Made by a program: the position numbers and the translations under genes
Source: DASRPD01 sp035646535
GTDB taxonomy: Bacteria; Actinomycetota; Acidimicrobiia; IMCC26256; JANYLB01
DNA: 55,801 nt
NCBI GenBank assembly: GCA_035646535.1
Contig: DASRPD010000043.1
Location: 1-55,801, forward strand
Reading direction: 5' to 3'
The notes under the pieces: generated by a model
Database searches by the model: none
What the model was told of the DNA's origin: nothing
What the model saw: the letters and a program-made list of their open reading frames with translations, nothing else
Part shown: positions 1-8,656 of the stretch, piece by piece
How the letters are laid out: each line of letters opens with the position of its first letter
Numbering within the stretch: the stretch's first letter is position 1

Positions 1-781
1 TCAGGCGGGCGACGAACCGGTCGGGATCGACGAGGTGGGGGTAGTGGCCGTGCTCGGCCCAGACCTCGACGACCGCGCCGGCGATGGGTGACATCAGCCA
101 GTCGGCATAGTCGGGCCCCGGGTCGATACCGAAGAGCGAGAGGTAGCGCACGTCGCGCTCGGCGTATCCCGCGAGTGCGGCATCCACGGCGGCGTCGATC
201 TCGTCGGCGGACAGCGCGAAGATCATCTCCCACGCACCCAGCACGACGTCCTGGTCGGGGCGTCGGAGTCTCGTCAGCCGTTCGCGCTCGGGCGCGGCCA
301 ATCTGTCTCCGAACATCTGGCCGAAGAACCCGTCGATGACGAGGGGGGACGTGTCCGGGTTCCTCAGATCGTCCTCGACGGCGGCCAACAGATCCTTGAA
401 TGCGCCCAGCTGCAGGGACTGGTCGACGTTGGTGACCGACCGAACCGGAAGGGCCGCGCCGACCGCGGAGACCACCGCGCCTCCGAGGGAGTGACCGACG
501 AGGTGAGGTCGGTCCAAGCCTGCCGCGGCCGAGACGGCGATGACGTCGCCGGCCATCGCCTCGAGGTCGTAGCGATCGGCGGGGGAGGAGCGCCCGTGAC
601 CACGCAGATCCAGCCAGACAACCCGGTGAGTGTTGCGCAGACGGTCGATCACCGGCTGCCAGGTCTCGTGCGACTCGGTGATGCCGTGCACGAGCAGAAC
701 GGCGGGCGAGGCATCAGATGCACCCGCCCCGGCCTCGTCCCAGTAGAGCACGGTCCCGTCGGCTCCCGTTACCTCGGCCAC
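1..781 (-). CDS. alpha/beta hydrolase, 3' end cut by window edge
   Basis: This is a probable hydrolase of the alpha/beta-fold superfamily; the substrate cannot be told. Read from a GTG at 781, the translation stays open to the window edge without a stop, so the last residues are missing. Visible landmarks are an oxyanion-type VHGITESHETW segment near residue 31, a DLRGHGRS strand-turn near 58, the nucleophile elbow GHSLGG with Ser about 98, and a C-terminal EHGHYPHL segment that supplies the catalytic His. About 260 residues are present, close to the family length. No ATG lies in frame, so the GTG is chosen because homology begins right after it. It diverges from the gene at 885. Confidence 0.8.
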   Translation of the reverse strand, partial: MAEVTGADGTVLYWDEAGAGASDASPAVLLVHGITESHETWQPVIDRLRNTHRVVWLDLRGHGRSSPADRYDLEAMAGDVIAVSAAAGLDRPHLVGHSLGGAVVSAVGAALPVRSVTNVDQSLQLGAFKDLLAAVEDDLRNPDTSPLVIDGFFGQMFGDRLAAPERERLTRLRRPDQDVVLGAWEMIFALSADEIDAAVDAALAGYAERDVRYLSLFGIDPGPDYADWLMSPIAGAVVEVWAEHGHYPHLVDPDRFVARL

Positions 782-884
782 GGCTGCAAGCTACCGTGGC
801 TCGCGGTCCGCCACCGCGGGGGACCACCGCAGGATTCGCGGCCGGTCGGCCCGAGTGTCACGCCACCCTGGCATCCTGTGCGAC

Positions 885-1454
885 GTGACGAGTCCCGCGC
901 CGGTGTCGACCCGACGAATCAACGGCGCCGCCCGACTGCTCTGCGAGGACCCGGCCGACGTCGTCCGTGTGGTCGACCGCCTGGACGACGACCAGCTCTC
1001 CAACCTCGGCGCGCTCGTTCATCAACTCCAACGCGAGCGAGCCGTCGCCGGCGGCAACCTCGACGCCATCATCACGAGCGCCTTCGAGACCGGCTTCGGT
1101 CGGGACGGGATCGCCGTGATGCCGTGGGTCGAGGGCAACGTCGTCGTGTGTCCCGGGGGCTTGATCGCGAAGTCGCGGGCGAGCCACCGTTGCCGCTTCG
1201 TGAGCGTGAACAACACCTGGATCTGGGAGTCCGCCGAGCTCATCCGAGAGGACAAGCGATCGACTCCGGGAGCGCACGACGGCTTTCGCGCCGTCGCCCT
1301 GGTTCCGCTGCTCGGTGGCATGGAGCTGGACGTCGTCAGCGGCAAGTCTCGGGCCGGCCAGCACTCGGTCGACAAGGTGGTGTCGTTCGTCGTGCGAGGC
1401 CGCGACCTGGACGAAGTCTCTCAGCGAACTGTTGCCTCCGCCGGCATGCACTGA
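885..1454 (+). CDS. hypothetical protein
   Basis: I do not recognise this family. The product is about 189 residues from the GTG at 885; an in-frame GTG at 855 would add ten residues, and neither has a convincing ribosome binding site. The first third is acidic and helical (DLDDDQLSNLGALVHQL type), and the middle is beta-rich with GNVVVCPGGLIAKS and VNNTWIWE. There is no signal peptide or membrane segment. Codon use is like its neighbours, which supports a real gene. An insertion sequence begins about 100 bases downstream. Confidence 0.55.
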   Translation: MTSPAPVSTRRINGAARLLCEDPADVVRVVDRLDDDQLSNLGALVHQLQRERAVAGGNLDAIITSAFETGFGRDGIAVMPWVEGNVVVCPGGLIAKSRASHRCRFVSVNNTWIWESAELIREDKRSTPGAHDGFRAVALVPLLGGMELDVVSGKSRAGQHSVDKVVSFVVRGRDLDEVSQRTVASAGMH

Positions 1455-1556
1455 CGCCTCGTCGAGACTTCCTGCGGCCTCATCGCGTCTGGCCGTCCCC
1501 TCCGCGGGTCGGCCGCGCAACCCTGATCCACCGTGTCGTCGGACGGGTCGCGTAGA

Positions 1557-1570
1557 CCCGGGTTCCGCAG
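1557..1570. repeat. Left terminal inverted repeat of the IS
   Basis: CCCGGGTTCCGCAG is the exact reverse complement of 3533-3546. The target duplication GTAGA lies just outside at 1552-1556. Confidence 0.88.
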
Positions 1571-1685
1571 CTCGTGGTGACACGAGGGCCCAGAAGTAGG
1601 GGTTGACCTGGGGGAACGCGGCTTGTGCGTTTGTGCCGCGTGTGTCCACGCGGTGGGGAGGGCCCGGCAGGCGCGTTTGGGCTGT

Positions 1686-3392
1686 TCAGGTGGGGTTCAT
1701 GGCGGTGATCCGGGGTGGCGGGTCGACCTGGCAGGCAGCAAGAAAGCCTGCAGCGGTGGCGCTGGGCGGGGTGGTCTGGACGACGGTCCCGGCGCTGCCT
1801 TGGAGGGTGACGGCGTGCACGCGGCCGAGCTCGGTGGCGATGCGCCGCCAGGTGGTGTCACAGCGTCGTTCCGCGACGCGGGTGAGCAGCAAGGCGAGCC
1901 AGCACAGCAGGACGTGGGCGCGGATGCGACCCTCGAGGCGGTGGAAGACGGGGCGCAGCTCGAGGGTGGACTTGAGGTCCCGGAATCCGCGTTCGGCTTC
2001 GAGGAGGTTCTTGTAGCCCAGCGCCACGTCTTCGGCGGTCAGGTCCGGGTCCGAGGTGGAGAGCAGGTACTTGCCGTCGAGGCGTTGTTCGGCGCGGATG
2101 GCGGCCCGGTCGATCTGGAGTCGTCCGGTGGCGGTCTGGCGGAGGTAGCGGCCGAGGGTGCGGTGGTCGCGCAGCGCGCACTCGGCCTTGCGGTGCGCGT
2201 CATCGGACGGCTTGCGCTTCGTCTTGGCCTTCTTGGCCTTGGCCGCGTCACGGGCGCGGGCGCGGGCCGCGGCGATGGCGTCGAGCTCGGCTTCGAGACG
2301 AGCGACCGCCGCGTCTCGTAGGGCCTTGTCGCGTTCGGCTTCAACCGGGTTGTGGCACACGATCCAACGCCGGTCCGGGGTCTCTTCGACCCGGACTTCT
2401 TTGACGCGCAGGTTGTCGCGCACGGTCTGGTAGCGGCCCTGGCGGGCGAGCGCTTCGAGCGCGTCGGGCGAGCCGTCGCGCATGCGTTCACCGGCGATCC
2501 AGTGCCCGCCGGCGCGGCGCAGGTAGTCGAGGTTCGCGTCGCTCGAGAACCCTCGGTCGACGACAGTGACGACCCGGCCGAGCCGCCAGCCCCGCAGGCC
2601 GTCTTTCACTTCGGGCAGCACGGTCTGGTCGTTGGTGTTGCCCGGCCAGCACCAAACCCGCACTGGGATCCCCTCACGGGTCACCGCGAGACCGATCACG
2701 ATCTGGGGCAGGTCGGGCCGGTGGTCCTTGGAGTGCCCGTAACGGCGGAACGCCCCGTCGCCGTCGTCTTCGGTGTCGCGCTCGAAGTAGGCCGAGGTCG
2801 TGTCGAAGAACAACAAGTCGACTTCGAGGTTCAACAGGTCGGCGCCCGCGAAGAACACCGCTTCTTGCACCTCGGCCTGCGCATCGGCGGCGACGAGCAG
2901 GTCCATCGCCCGGTAGGCCTGGTCTTCGTCCATCGACTCCAGGCCTGGCACCGCGACGTCGCAGGTCGCCCACTCGGCGGTCGCCAGCTTGCTCATCGGG
3001 TCGATCGCACGGTTGGCGACCATCGCGAACAGCACCCGCTCCACGTCGGTGGTGAAGCGCCGACTGCCGAGCACCTTCGCCAACGCCGTGTCGACACCGA
3101 GCTGGCGCCACAACCCATCGAGCAGCCACGCAACCCCCACCGGTCGGGACTCGGTCACCGTGAGCGCGTCGCCGGCGATCTCGACCACATCGCCGCCGTC
3201 AGCTTCGCCGAGGTAGCGGTTGATCGACCCGACGAGGCGGCGCAGCCCCTCGGCATCGAGGCGGTCCTCGCGGCCCAGGTTCAACAACACCTCGGCCTGG
3301 GTCACGCCCTCGACCCGGCGGTTATGCGCCACCTGCACGTAGCGGACCGCCGACCCGTCCCGGTTCCGGCGCTGCGTGGACCGCAAATACAT
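1686..3392 (-). CDS. IS1634-family DDE transposase
   Basis: This is the transposase of the surrounding insertion sequence. It is about 568 residues from the ATG that gives MYLRSTQRRNRDG, which matches the usual IS1634-family start; upstream in-frame codons look non-coding. The DDE triad is visible: first Asp in LLFFDTTSAYFE, second Asp in VTVVDRGFSSDANL, and the Glu in the YKNLLEAERGFRDLKS signature near the C-terminus. A lysine-rich, helical insert (KAKKAKTKRKPSDDAHRKAE) precedes the last catalytic residue. Length is normal, and there is no frameshift or internal stop, so it is probably active. Confidence 0.92.
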   Translation of the reverse strand: MYLRSTQRRNRDGSAVRYVQVAHNRRVEGVTQAEVLLNLGREDRLDAEGLRRLVGSINRYLGEADGGDVVEIAGDALTVTESRPVGVAWLLDGLWRQLGVDTALAKVLGSRRFTTDVERVLFAMVANRAIDPMSKLATAEWATCDVAVPGLESMDEDQAYRAMDLLVAADAQAEVQEAVFFAGADLLNLEVDLLFFDTTSAYFERDTEDDGDGAFRRYGHSKDHRPDLPQIVIGLAVTREGIPVRVWCWPGNTNDQTVLPEVKDGLRGWRLGRVVTVVDRGFSSDANLDYLRRAGGHWIAGERMRDGSPDALEALARQGRYQTVRDNLRVKEVRVEETPDRRWIVCHNPVEAERDKALRDAAVARLEAELDAIAAARARARDAAKAKKAKTKRKPSDDAHRKAECALRDHRTLGRYLRQTATGRLQIDRAAIRAEQRLDGKYLLSTSDPDLTAEDVALGYKNLLEAERGFRDLKSTLELRPVFHRLEGRIRAHVLLCWLALLLTRVAERRCDTTWRRIATELGRVHAVTLQGSAGTVVQTTPPSATAAGFLAACQVDPPPRITAMNPT

Positions 3393-3532
3393 GCCCACAC
3401 ACTCACGCACCCCACCGGCAATAGCAAGCATCATGACACGAGTCGTGTGCCCACGTTTCCGAGCACCTCAGGACACCCGCAAGCCCCCGACCAGCATGTT
3501 CGCGTCGTCAACCCCACTCATGTGCCCATCAA

Positions 3533-3546
3533 CTGCGGAACCCGGG
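3533..3546. repeat. Right terminal inverted repeat of the IS
   Basis: CTGCGGAACCCGGG is the exact reverse complement of 1557-1570. The target duplication GTAGA follows at 3547-3551. Confidence 0.88.
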
Positions 3547-3605
3547 GTAGAGTTGACCTTGGTGTTCACGGCTCGTCGGAGCAAGACGACAGAGAGGGCG
3601 CAGCT

Positions 3606-4184
3606 ATGGCACAGGGCGTGATGGACCGCATCTCGGTCGACGTCGACGGGGAGCCGGTCAAGGGCATGTGGGCGTGGACGGCCCTGCGCCTGCTCTTGGG
3701 GTGGTCGTTCCTGTGGGCGTTTCTCGACAAGCTCTTCGGGCTGGGTTTCTCCACCTGTCGGGCCGAGGACAGCTCCTCGGTCGACTTCGTCTGCAGCGCG
3801 GCAATGATCAAGGGCGGCTCGCCGACCTACGGGTTCCTCAAGTTCGGGACCGAGGCCAGCCACACCGGCTTCCTATTCGAGTGGATGGCACCGTCGGCGC
3901 CCACTTCGATCAACGTCGCGGACGTCGCGTTCATGGCGGCCCTGCTCCTCGGCGGCGTCGCGCTGATGCTCGGCATCGGGACGCGGATCGCCGCGATCGG
4001 CGCCGCGTTCCTCATGGCGTTCCTGTTCCTGGCCGGCGACGTGTGGCCCCCGAACAACCCGGTCAACAGCAGCCACATCATCGAGATGGTGGCGTTCCTC
4101 GGCATCGCCACCGTCGGTCCGGGTGCGTTCAGCATCCAGGGCTGGTTCCAACGGCGGTTCCCGTCGATGGCCTGGGTGCGGTAG
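3606..4184 (+). CDS. DoxX-like membrane protein
   Basis: This is an integral membrane protein of about 192 residues in the DoxX/TQO small-subunit-like group. It opens with a soluble stretch, then WTALRLLLGWSFLWAFLDKLFGLGF, which is the typical first DoxX helix with its Asp-Lys pair. Three more hydrophobic segments follow, including FMAALLLGGVALMLGIG and a segment ending near a GDVWPPNNP loop. The ATG at 3606 has GAGAGGGCG upstream. The exact role is unknown; relatives sit near redox enzymes and quinone chemistry. The gene lies just downstream of the inserted IS, about 60 bases from its right end, so its original upstream region may have been displaced. Confidence 0.75.
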   Translation: MAQGVMDRISVDVDGEPVKGMWAWTALRLLLGWSFLWAFLDKLFGLGFSTCRAEDSSSVDFVCSAAMIKGGSPTYGFLKFGTEASHTGFLFEWMAPSAPTSINVADVAFMAALLLGGVALMLGIGTRIAAIGAAFLMAFLFLAGDVWPPNNPVNSSHIIEMVAFLGIATVGPGAFSIQGWFQRRFPSMAWVR

Positions 4185-4264
4185 CCCCGAGCCCGGCAGC
4201 CGCTCGCAGCCTTGGCCGAAACCATCTCCACCTTCACGCCGCGCCCCGTGATCACTGACTGGAG

Positions 4265-6997
4265 ATGGCCAGGCTGACGGCCCGGGTCCGATCGCACACC
4301 ATGTCCTCCGCCACCAACGCCTCGGGCCGAACAACTGACACTGCTGCCCCATCCACGCAGTGGTGGGCATTGGCGTCCGGCCTCGTCGACGGCGAGGTGA
4401 CGCGCCGCCGAGAGCAGTACGGGTCCAACGAACTCGACCAGGAGCAGCACGAGCCTTGCTGGCGCGCGTTCCTGCGCCAGTACAGGGACTTGTTGCAGCT
4501 CGTGCTGCTCGGCGCCTCGATCGTGGCCCTGCTCATCGGTGAGCTGTCGACCGCCGCCGTCGTGTTCGCCATCACGTTGTTCAACGCGTTCTTGGCGCTC
4601 AGCCAGGAGAGCAAGGCGGAGCGAGGGCTCGCCGCCCTCCGCGACATGCTGCGGCCGGAGGCCATGGTGCGGAGGGCCGGCGGGCAGAAGACTTTGCCCG
4701 CGGAGGAGCTTGTGCCCGGCAACGTCGTGCTCGTCGACCACGGCGACCGGGTTCCAGCCGACGGCTGGCTGCTCGACGTCGTGAGCCTCGAGACCGACGA
4801 AGCCTCCTTGACGGGGGAGAGCACGCCCGTGCTCAAACACGTGGAAGCGGTCGATGCCGACGCGGCCCTCGCGGATCGCATTGACATGGTCTTCGCCAAC
4901 ACGACGGTCACGCGCGGCAGCGGCAGCTTCGTCGTCACCGCTACCGGCATGTCCACCCAGGTCGGCCACGTCGCGGGGATGCTCCGCGCCACTCGCGAGC
5001 AGAAGACGCCGCTCGTCCGTCAGATCAACCAGTTGACCCGACTGATCCTCGTGTTGGCCGGTCTCGCGTTCGCGGGCATCGTCATCATCCTGCGGGTCCG
5101 CGAAGGAGACTCGTGGCCCGACCTCTTCAACGTCGGCGTGGCGCTCGCGATCGGCGCCATCCCCCGATGCCCTGCCCGCCGTCGTGACCGCGGTGCTGGC
5201 CCTCGGGACCGAGCACATGGCCAAGCTCAACGCGATCGTGAAGACGCTCCCGTCGGCCGAGGCCCTGGGCTCGGTGTCCGCGATCTGCACCGACAAGACG
5301 GGCACGCTCACGGTCGGCCAGATGACCGTTCGCGAGCTGGTCCTGGCCGACGGCAATCGGTACACGGTGAGCGGCGAAGGCTACGGCACCGAGGGTCGGA
5401 TCAAGCGGGTCGCCGGCACGAGCGAGGCGCTCGACTCGATCCTGGTGCCGATGGCGTTGTGCTCGGACGCCGTGGTGACCGACGGTGAGCTGTCCGGCGA
5501 TCCCAACGAGGGCGCACTCGTCACCCTGGCCGACAAGGGTGGCATCGACATCGAGGCCACCCGCCAGAAGTTCCCCCGCAGGGCCGAGCTTCCGTTCGAC
5601 TCGACGTACATGCTGATGGCCACGTTCCACGACGTGCAGTCCGGCGACGGCGATCCGGTGGTGCGCGGCTACGTCAAGGGCGCGCCCGACGTGCTGTTGG
5701 ACCGCTCGTCGCGCCTCGAACAGTCAGGCACCGCGGAGATCCCCCTCGACGACGACGGTCGAAACCGGATCGCCGTCGAGCTCGAGCGCATGGGATCCGC
5801 CGGCCTGCGGGTGATGGCGGTAGCGCGACGTGACTTCGATCCCGCGACGTTCGATGACGACGCCGACCACCTGGCGCAGGTCCAGGACCTCACCTTCCTG
5901 GCGTTGATCGGCATCATGGACCCACCTCGCGCCGAGGCGAAGGTCGCCATCGAGCAATGCGCCAGGGCCGGCATCCACGTGCGCATGATCACCGGTGACC
6001 AGCTCGTGACCGCGGAGGCGACGGCACAGGAGCTGGGCATCGCCGGTGAGGCGCTGACCGGCAAGGAGTTCTCGAGCCTCTCCGACGACGAGCTGCACGC
6101 CAGACTCGACGACATCGGCGTCGTCGCGCGCGTCGCGCCCGAGGACAAGGTGCGGCTGGTCGAGGCCCTCCAGAGCGGACACAACGTCGTCTCCATGACC
6201 GGCGACGGCGTGAACGACGCCCCCGCCCTCAAGGCAGCCGACATCGGCGTTGCGATGGGCACCGGAACCGACGTCGCCAAGGACGCCGGGAGGATGATCC
6301 TGGCCGACGACAACTTCGCGACGATCGTGGCCGCGGTCGCCGAAGGCCGTGCCATCTACGACAACCTGGTGAAGTACATCAGGGTGCAGATGGCCAACCT
6401 CGTCGCGTTCATCCTCGGCTTTCTGCTCGCGGCGTTCATCAACGGCTCTGCGCTCTTCCTGCCGGGTCAGGTGTTGCTCATCCACTTCGTGGTGGTGGCG
6501 ACCATCGGTGCCGCGCTGGGCTTCGATACGCCCGCTCCCGACCTCATGCAGCGGCCGCCGCGCAAGGCCGGCGCGCCGGTGATCTCGGTCCCGGTCGGCA
6601 TACACATCGTCATCAGCGCGGCGTTCCTCGCGGGGGTCACGCTCGCCATCGAGCACTGGGCGCAAGGGGAGTACGGCTCCACGGGCGTGGCGCGATCCAT
6701 CGCGCTCACAACGTTCGCCTACGGCCACATCGCGCTGGCCTTCGACCTCCGGTACCCCGGCGAGACCCTGTTCAGCCGGATGACGTTCACGAATCGCGCT
6801 ATCTCTGGCTCGCGTTCGGTGTCGTCCTGGCCATGCCGATCATGGTCACAGAGCTCGGTATCTTCCGTGACCTGTTCGACACCTCGCCGCTGACGGCGAC
6901 GCAGTGGGCCCTCGGCGCCGGCGGCGCGGCAATGTTGATCATGCTGAGCGAGGTCGCCAAGCTCGCTACGCGCGCTGTCCGTGCCGCGCGGGCGTGA
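4265..6997 (+). pseudogene. P-type cation ATPase (type II-like), two frameshifts
   Basis: This is a cation-pumping P-type ATPase of about 910 residues if repaired. The actuator domain carries TGES near residue 183. The phosphorylation loop DKTGTLT is near 343, and the hinge GDGVNDAPALKAADIG is present. The frame breaks at a run of five C at 5161-5165, where four would read GAIPDALPAVV. It breaks again at about 6795-6800, where an extra GC after AATCGC disrupts TNR-YLWLAFG; the restored frame then runs to the stop at 6997. The M4 motif reads PDALP rather than PEGLP, and the M6 region lacks the usual N-x-x-T-D ligands, so ion specificity is uncertain. Both breaks are short-repeat expansions, which also fits sequencing error. 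Confidence 0.8.
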
Positions 6998-7014
6998 TGA
7001 GCTGTCCCCGCGCG
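6985..7014. terminator. Possible bidirectional hairpin terminator
   Basis: CGCGCGGG (6985-6992) pairs with CCCGCGCG (7007-7014) across a 14-base loop that includes the ATPase stop codon. It lies between two convergent genes. There is no T tract, so only position and symmetry support it. Confidence 0.3.
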
Positions 7015-7060
7015 AGAGGGTGACGGTTCTCGTCCGGGCACGATCTCGGCGACGCGTTCA

Positions 7061-8518
7061 TCACCACCGTTCGACCACGACCTTGGTCTGGGTGAAGAAC
7101 TCCACCGCGTGATGCCCGTGGGCGTGGAGGTCACCGAAGAAGCTGTCCCCCCACCCGCTGAACGGGAACGATGCCATGGGCTGGGCGACGCCCACGTTGA
7201 TGCCCACGTTGCCGACCTTGGTCTCGTACCGGAACCGCCGTGCGGCGCCGCCACTGGTCGTGAACAGGCACGCCATGTTGCCGTAGCGGCCCCCGTTGAT
7301 CAGAGCGATCGCCTCATCGAGGTCAGTCGCCCGCTGGATGCTCAGGACCGGACCAAAGATCTCGGTGGTTGTCAACGTGCCGGCGGCCGGTACATGGTCG
7401 AGCACCGTCGCGCCTACGAAGAAACCCCCGTCGTGGCCGTCGACCGTGGCCTTCCGCCCGTCGACGAGAACCTTCGCGCCCTCGTCGGCCCCGACCTCGA
7501 TCAGCTCCTCGACCCGCTGTCGACTCGCCGCGGTGATGACCGGACCCAGGTCGACGCCGTCGACCAACCCGCTGCCGAGACGACGCTTCGCGGCGAGGTC
7601 GGCGATCACCTCGGCGAATCGGTCACCGGCGTCGGCCACCGCGATTGTCGTTCCTCCCGCAAGGCAGCGTTGGCCGGCGTTGCCGAACGCGCTCTCGGCC
7701 GCAACCGATGCGACGACGTCGAGAGGAGCATCCGGTAGCAGCACGAGGGAGTTCTTGGCGCCGCCCTGGGCCTGCGCCCGCTTTCCCGCCGTGGCCGCGC
7801 GCGCGTAGACGGCGCGCGCCGCGGGGGTCGATCCGACAAAGCTCACCGCGCGGACGTCCGGATGGTCGATCAACGCCTCCGCAGTCTCTTGGCCACCGTG
7901 GACGAGGCTGACGACACCAGGCGGAAACTCGAGGGACTCGAGGAGCTCGAACAGCATCGTCGCCGTCCGTGGTGTCCGTTCCGGAGCCTTCAGGATGAAC
8001 GGATTGCCGCACGCGATCGCATACGGCAGGAACCAGCACGGGATCATCAGCGGGAAGTTGAAGGGCACGATCCCGGCGCAGACCCCGACGGGCTGGCGGA
8101 TCATGGCCTCGTCGACGCCACCGGCGATGTCCTCGGCGAAGCGTCCTTGCAGCTGCGTCGGCATGCCGCAGGCCATCTCGATGTTGTCGATCGCTCGGCG
8201 GACCTCACCGCGAGCTTCGCTCAGCAACTTGCCGTGCTCTTCGGTGATGCAGCGAGCGAGCGCTTCGATCTGCTGTTCGAGGAGCATCTTGGCCCGGAAC
8301 AGCCGCTGCACGCGATCGTTGGGCGTCGTCCGGCGCCACCCCGGCGCGGCATTCGCCGCCGCGGCGACGGCGCTCGCCACATCGTCGACGGAGCTGTGCC
8401 GGACGCGGGCGATCACCGCACCCGTAGCCGGATCCCACACGTCGGTTTCTTGCGCGCCGGTGGCGAGTCGCCACTCCCCGCCCACGAAGTTGCGCGGCTC
8501 GTCAGGACGATTGGTCAT
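7061..8518 (-). CDS. mmsA: CoA-acylating methylmalonate-semialdehyde dehydrogenase
   Basis: This aldehyde dehydrogenase probably oxidises methylmalonate semialdehyde (or malonate semialdehyde) to propionyl-CoA or acetyl-CoA in valine, pyrimidine or inositol breakdown. It is about 485 residues, the normal length. The N-terminal FVGGEWRLATG, the QGGAKNSLVL segment (in place of the general-base Glu of ordinary aldehyde dehydrogenases) and the catalytic Cys about 285 in FGNAGQRCLAGGT are typical of the MmsA branch. The ATG at 8518 is preceded by GGAGA, so it is preferred over upstream in-frame starts. The gene converges with the ATPase and stands alone. Confidence 0.9.
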   Translation of the reverse strand: MTNRPDEPRNFVGGEWRLATGAQETDVWDPATGAVIARVRHSSVDDVASAVAAAANAAPGWRRTTPNDRVQRLFRAKMLLEQQIEALARCITEEHGKLLSEARGEVRRAIDNIEMACGMPTQLQGRFAEDIAGGVDEAMIRQPVGVCAGIVPFNFPLMIPCWFLPYAIACGNPFILKAPERTPRTATMLFELLESLEFPPGVVSLVHGGQETAEALIDHPDVRAVSFVGSTPAARAVYARAATAGKRAQAQGGAKNSLVLLPDAPLDVVASVAAESAFGNAGQRCLAGGTTIAVADAGDRFAEVIADLAAKRRLGSGLVDGVDLGPVITAASRQRVEELIEVGADEGAKVLVDGRKATVDGHDGGFFVGATVLDHVPAAGTLTTTEIFGPVLSIQRATDLDEAIALINGGRYGNMACLFTTSGGAARRFRYETKVGNVGINVGVAQPMASFPFSGWGDSFFGDLHAHGHHAVEFFTQTKVVVERW

Positions 8519-8656
8519 GCGAGTCTCCTCGTCGCGATGGTGAATGCCATGCCAGAGGCGTATCACGCAACGGAGGCCGAATGCTGCGAGCGCTCCGCGG
8601 CGGTCAGGTCATGCGGGATCGGTGGTCTTGCCCGAGCGGCCGGTGGTGCCGGTGGG

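Larger units (their letters stand above)
1557..3546 (-). mobile_element. Complete insertion sequence, IS1634-like
   Basis: The element is 1,990 bp and bounded by perfect 14-bp inverted repeats: CCCGGGTTCCGCAG at 1557-1570 and its reverse complement at 3533-3546. Each end is flanked by the same 5 bases, GTAGA (1552-1556 and 3547-3551), which reads as a target-site duplication. A second imperfect inverted pair lies further inside (1586-1607 and 3507-3527, sharing GGGGTTGAC). Inside is one transposase gene with its three catalytic acidic residues. Intact ends, duplication and reading frame point to a fairly recent insertion. It landed between genes, upstream of the DoxX-like gene. Confidence 0.9.

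Noticed and set aside
1586..1607. Inner imperfect inverted repeat as the true end of the insertion sequence
   Set aside because: The outer 14-bp repeats are perfect and are flanked by the GTAGA duplication; the inner pair has mismatches and a gap and no flanking duplication, so it is more likely a transposase-binding site.
2352..3605. Long upstream extension of the DoxX-like frame through the insertion sequence
   Set aside because: It is antisense to the transposase and crosses the right end of the element; the DoxX homology begins at the ATG at 3606 with its own ribosome binding site.
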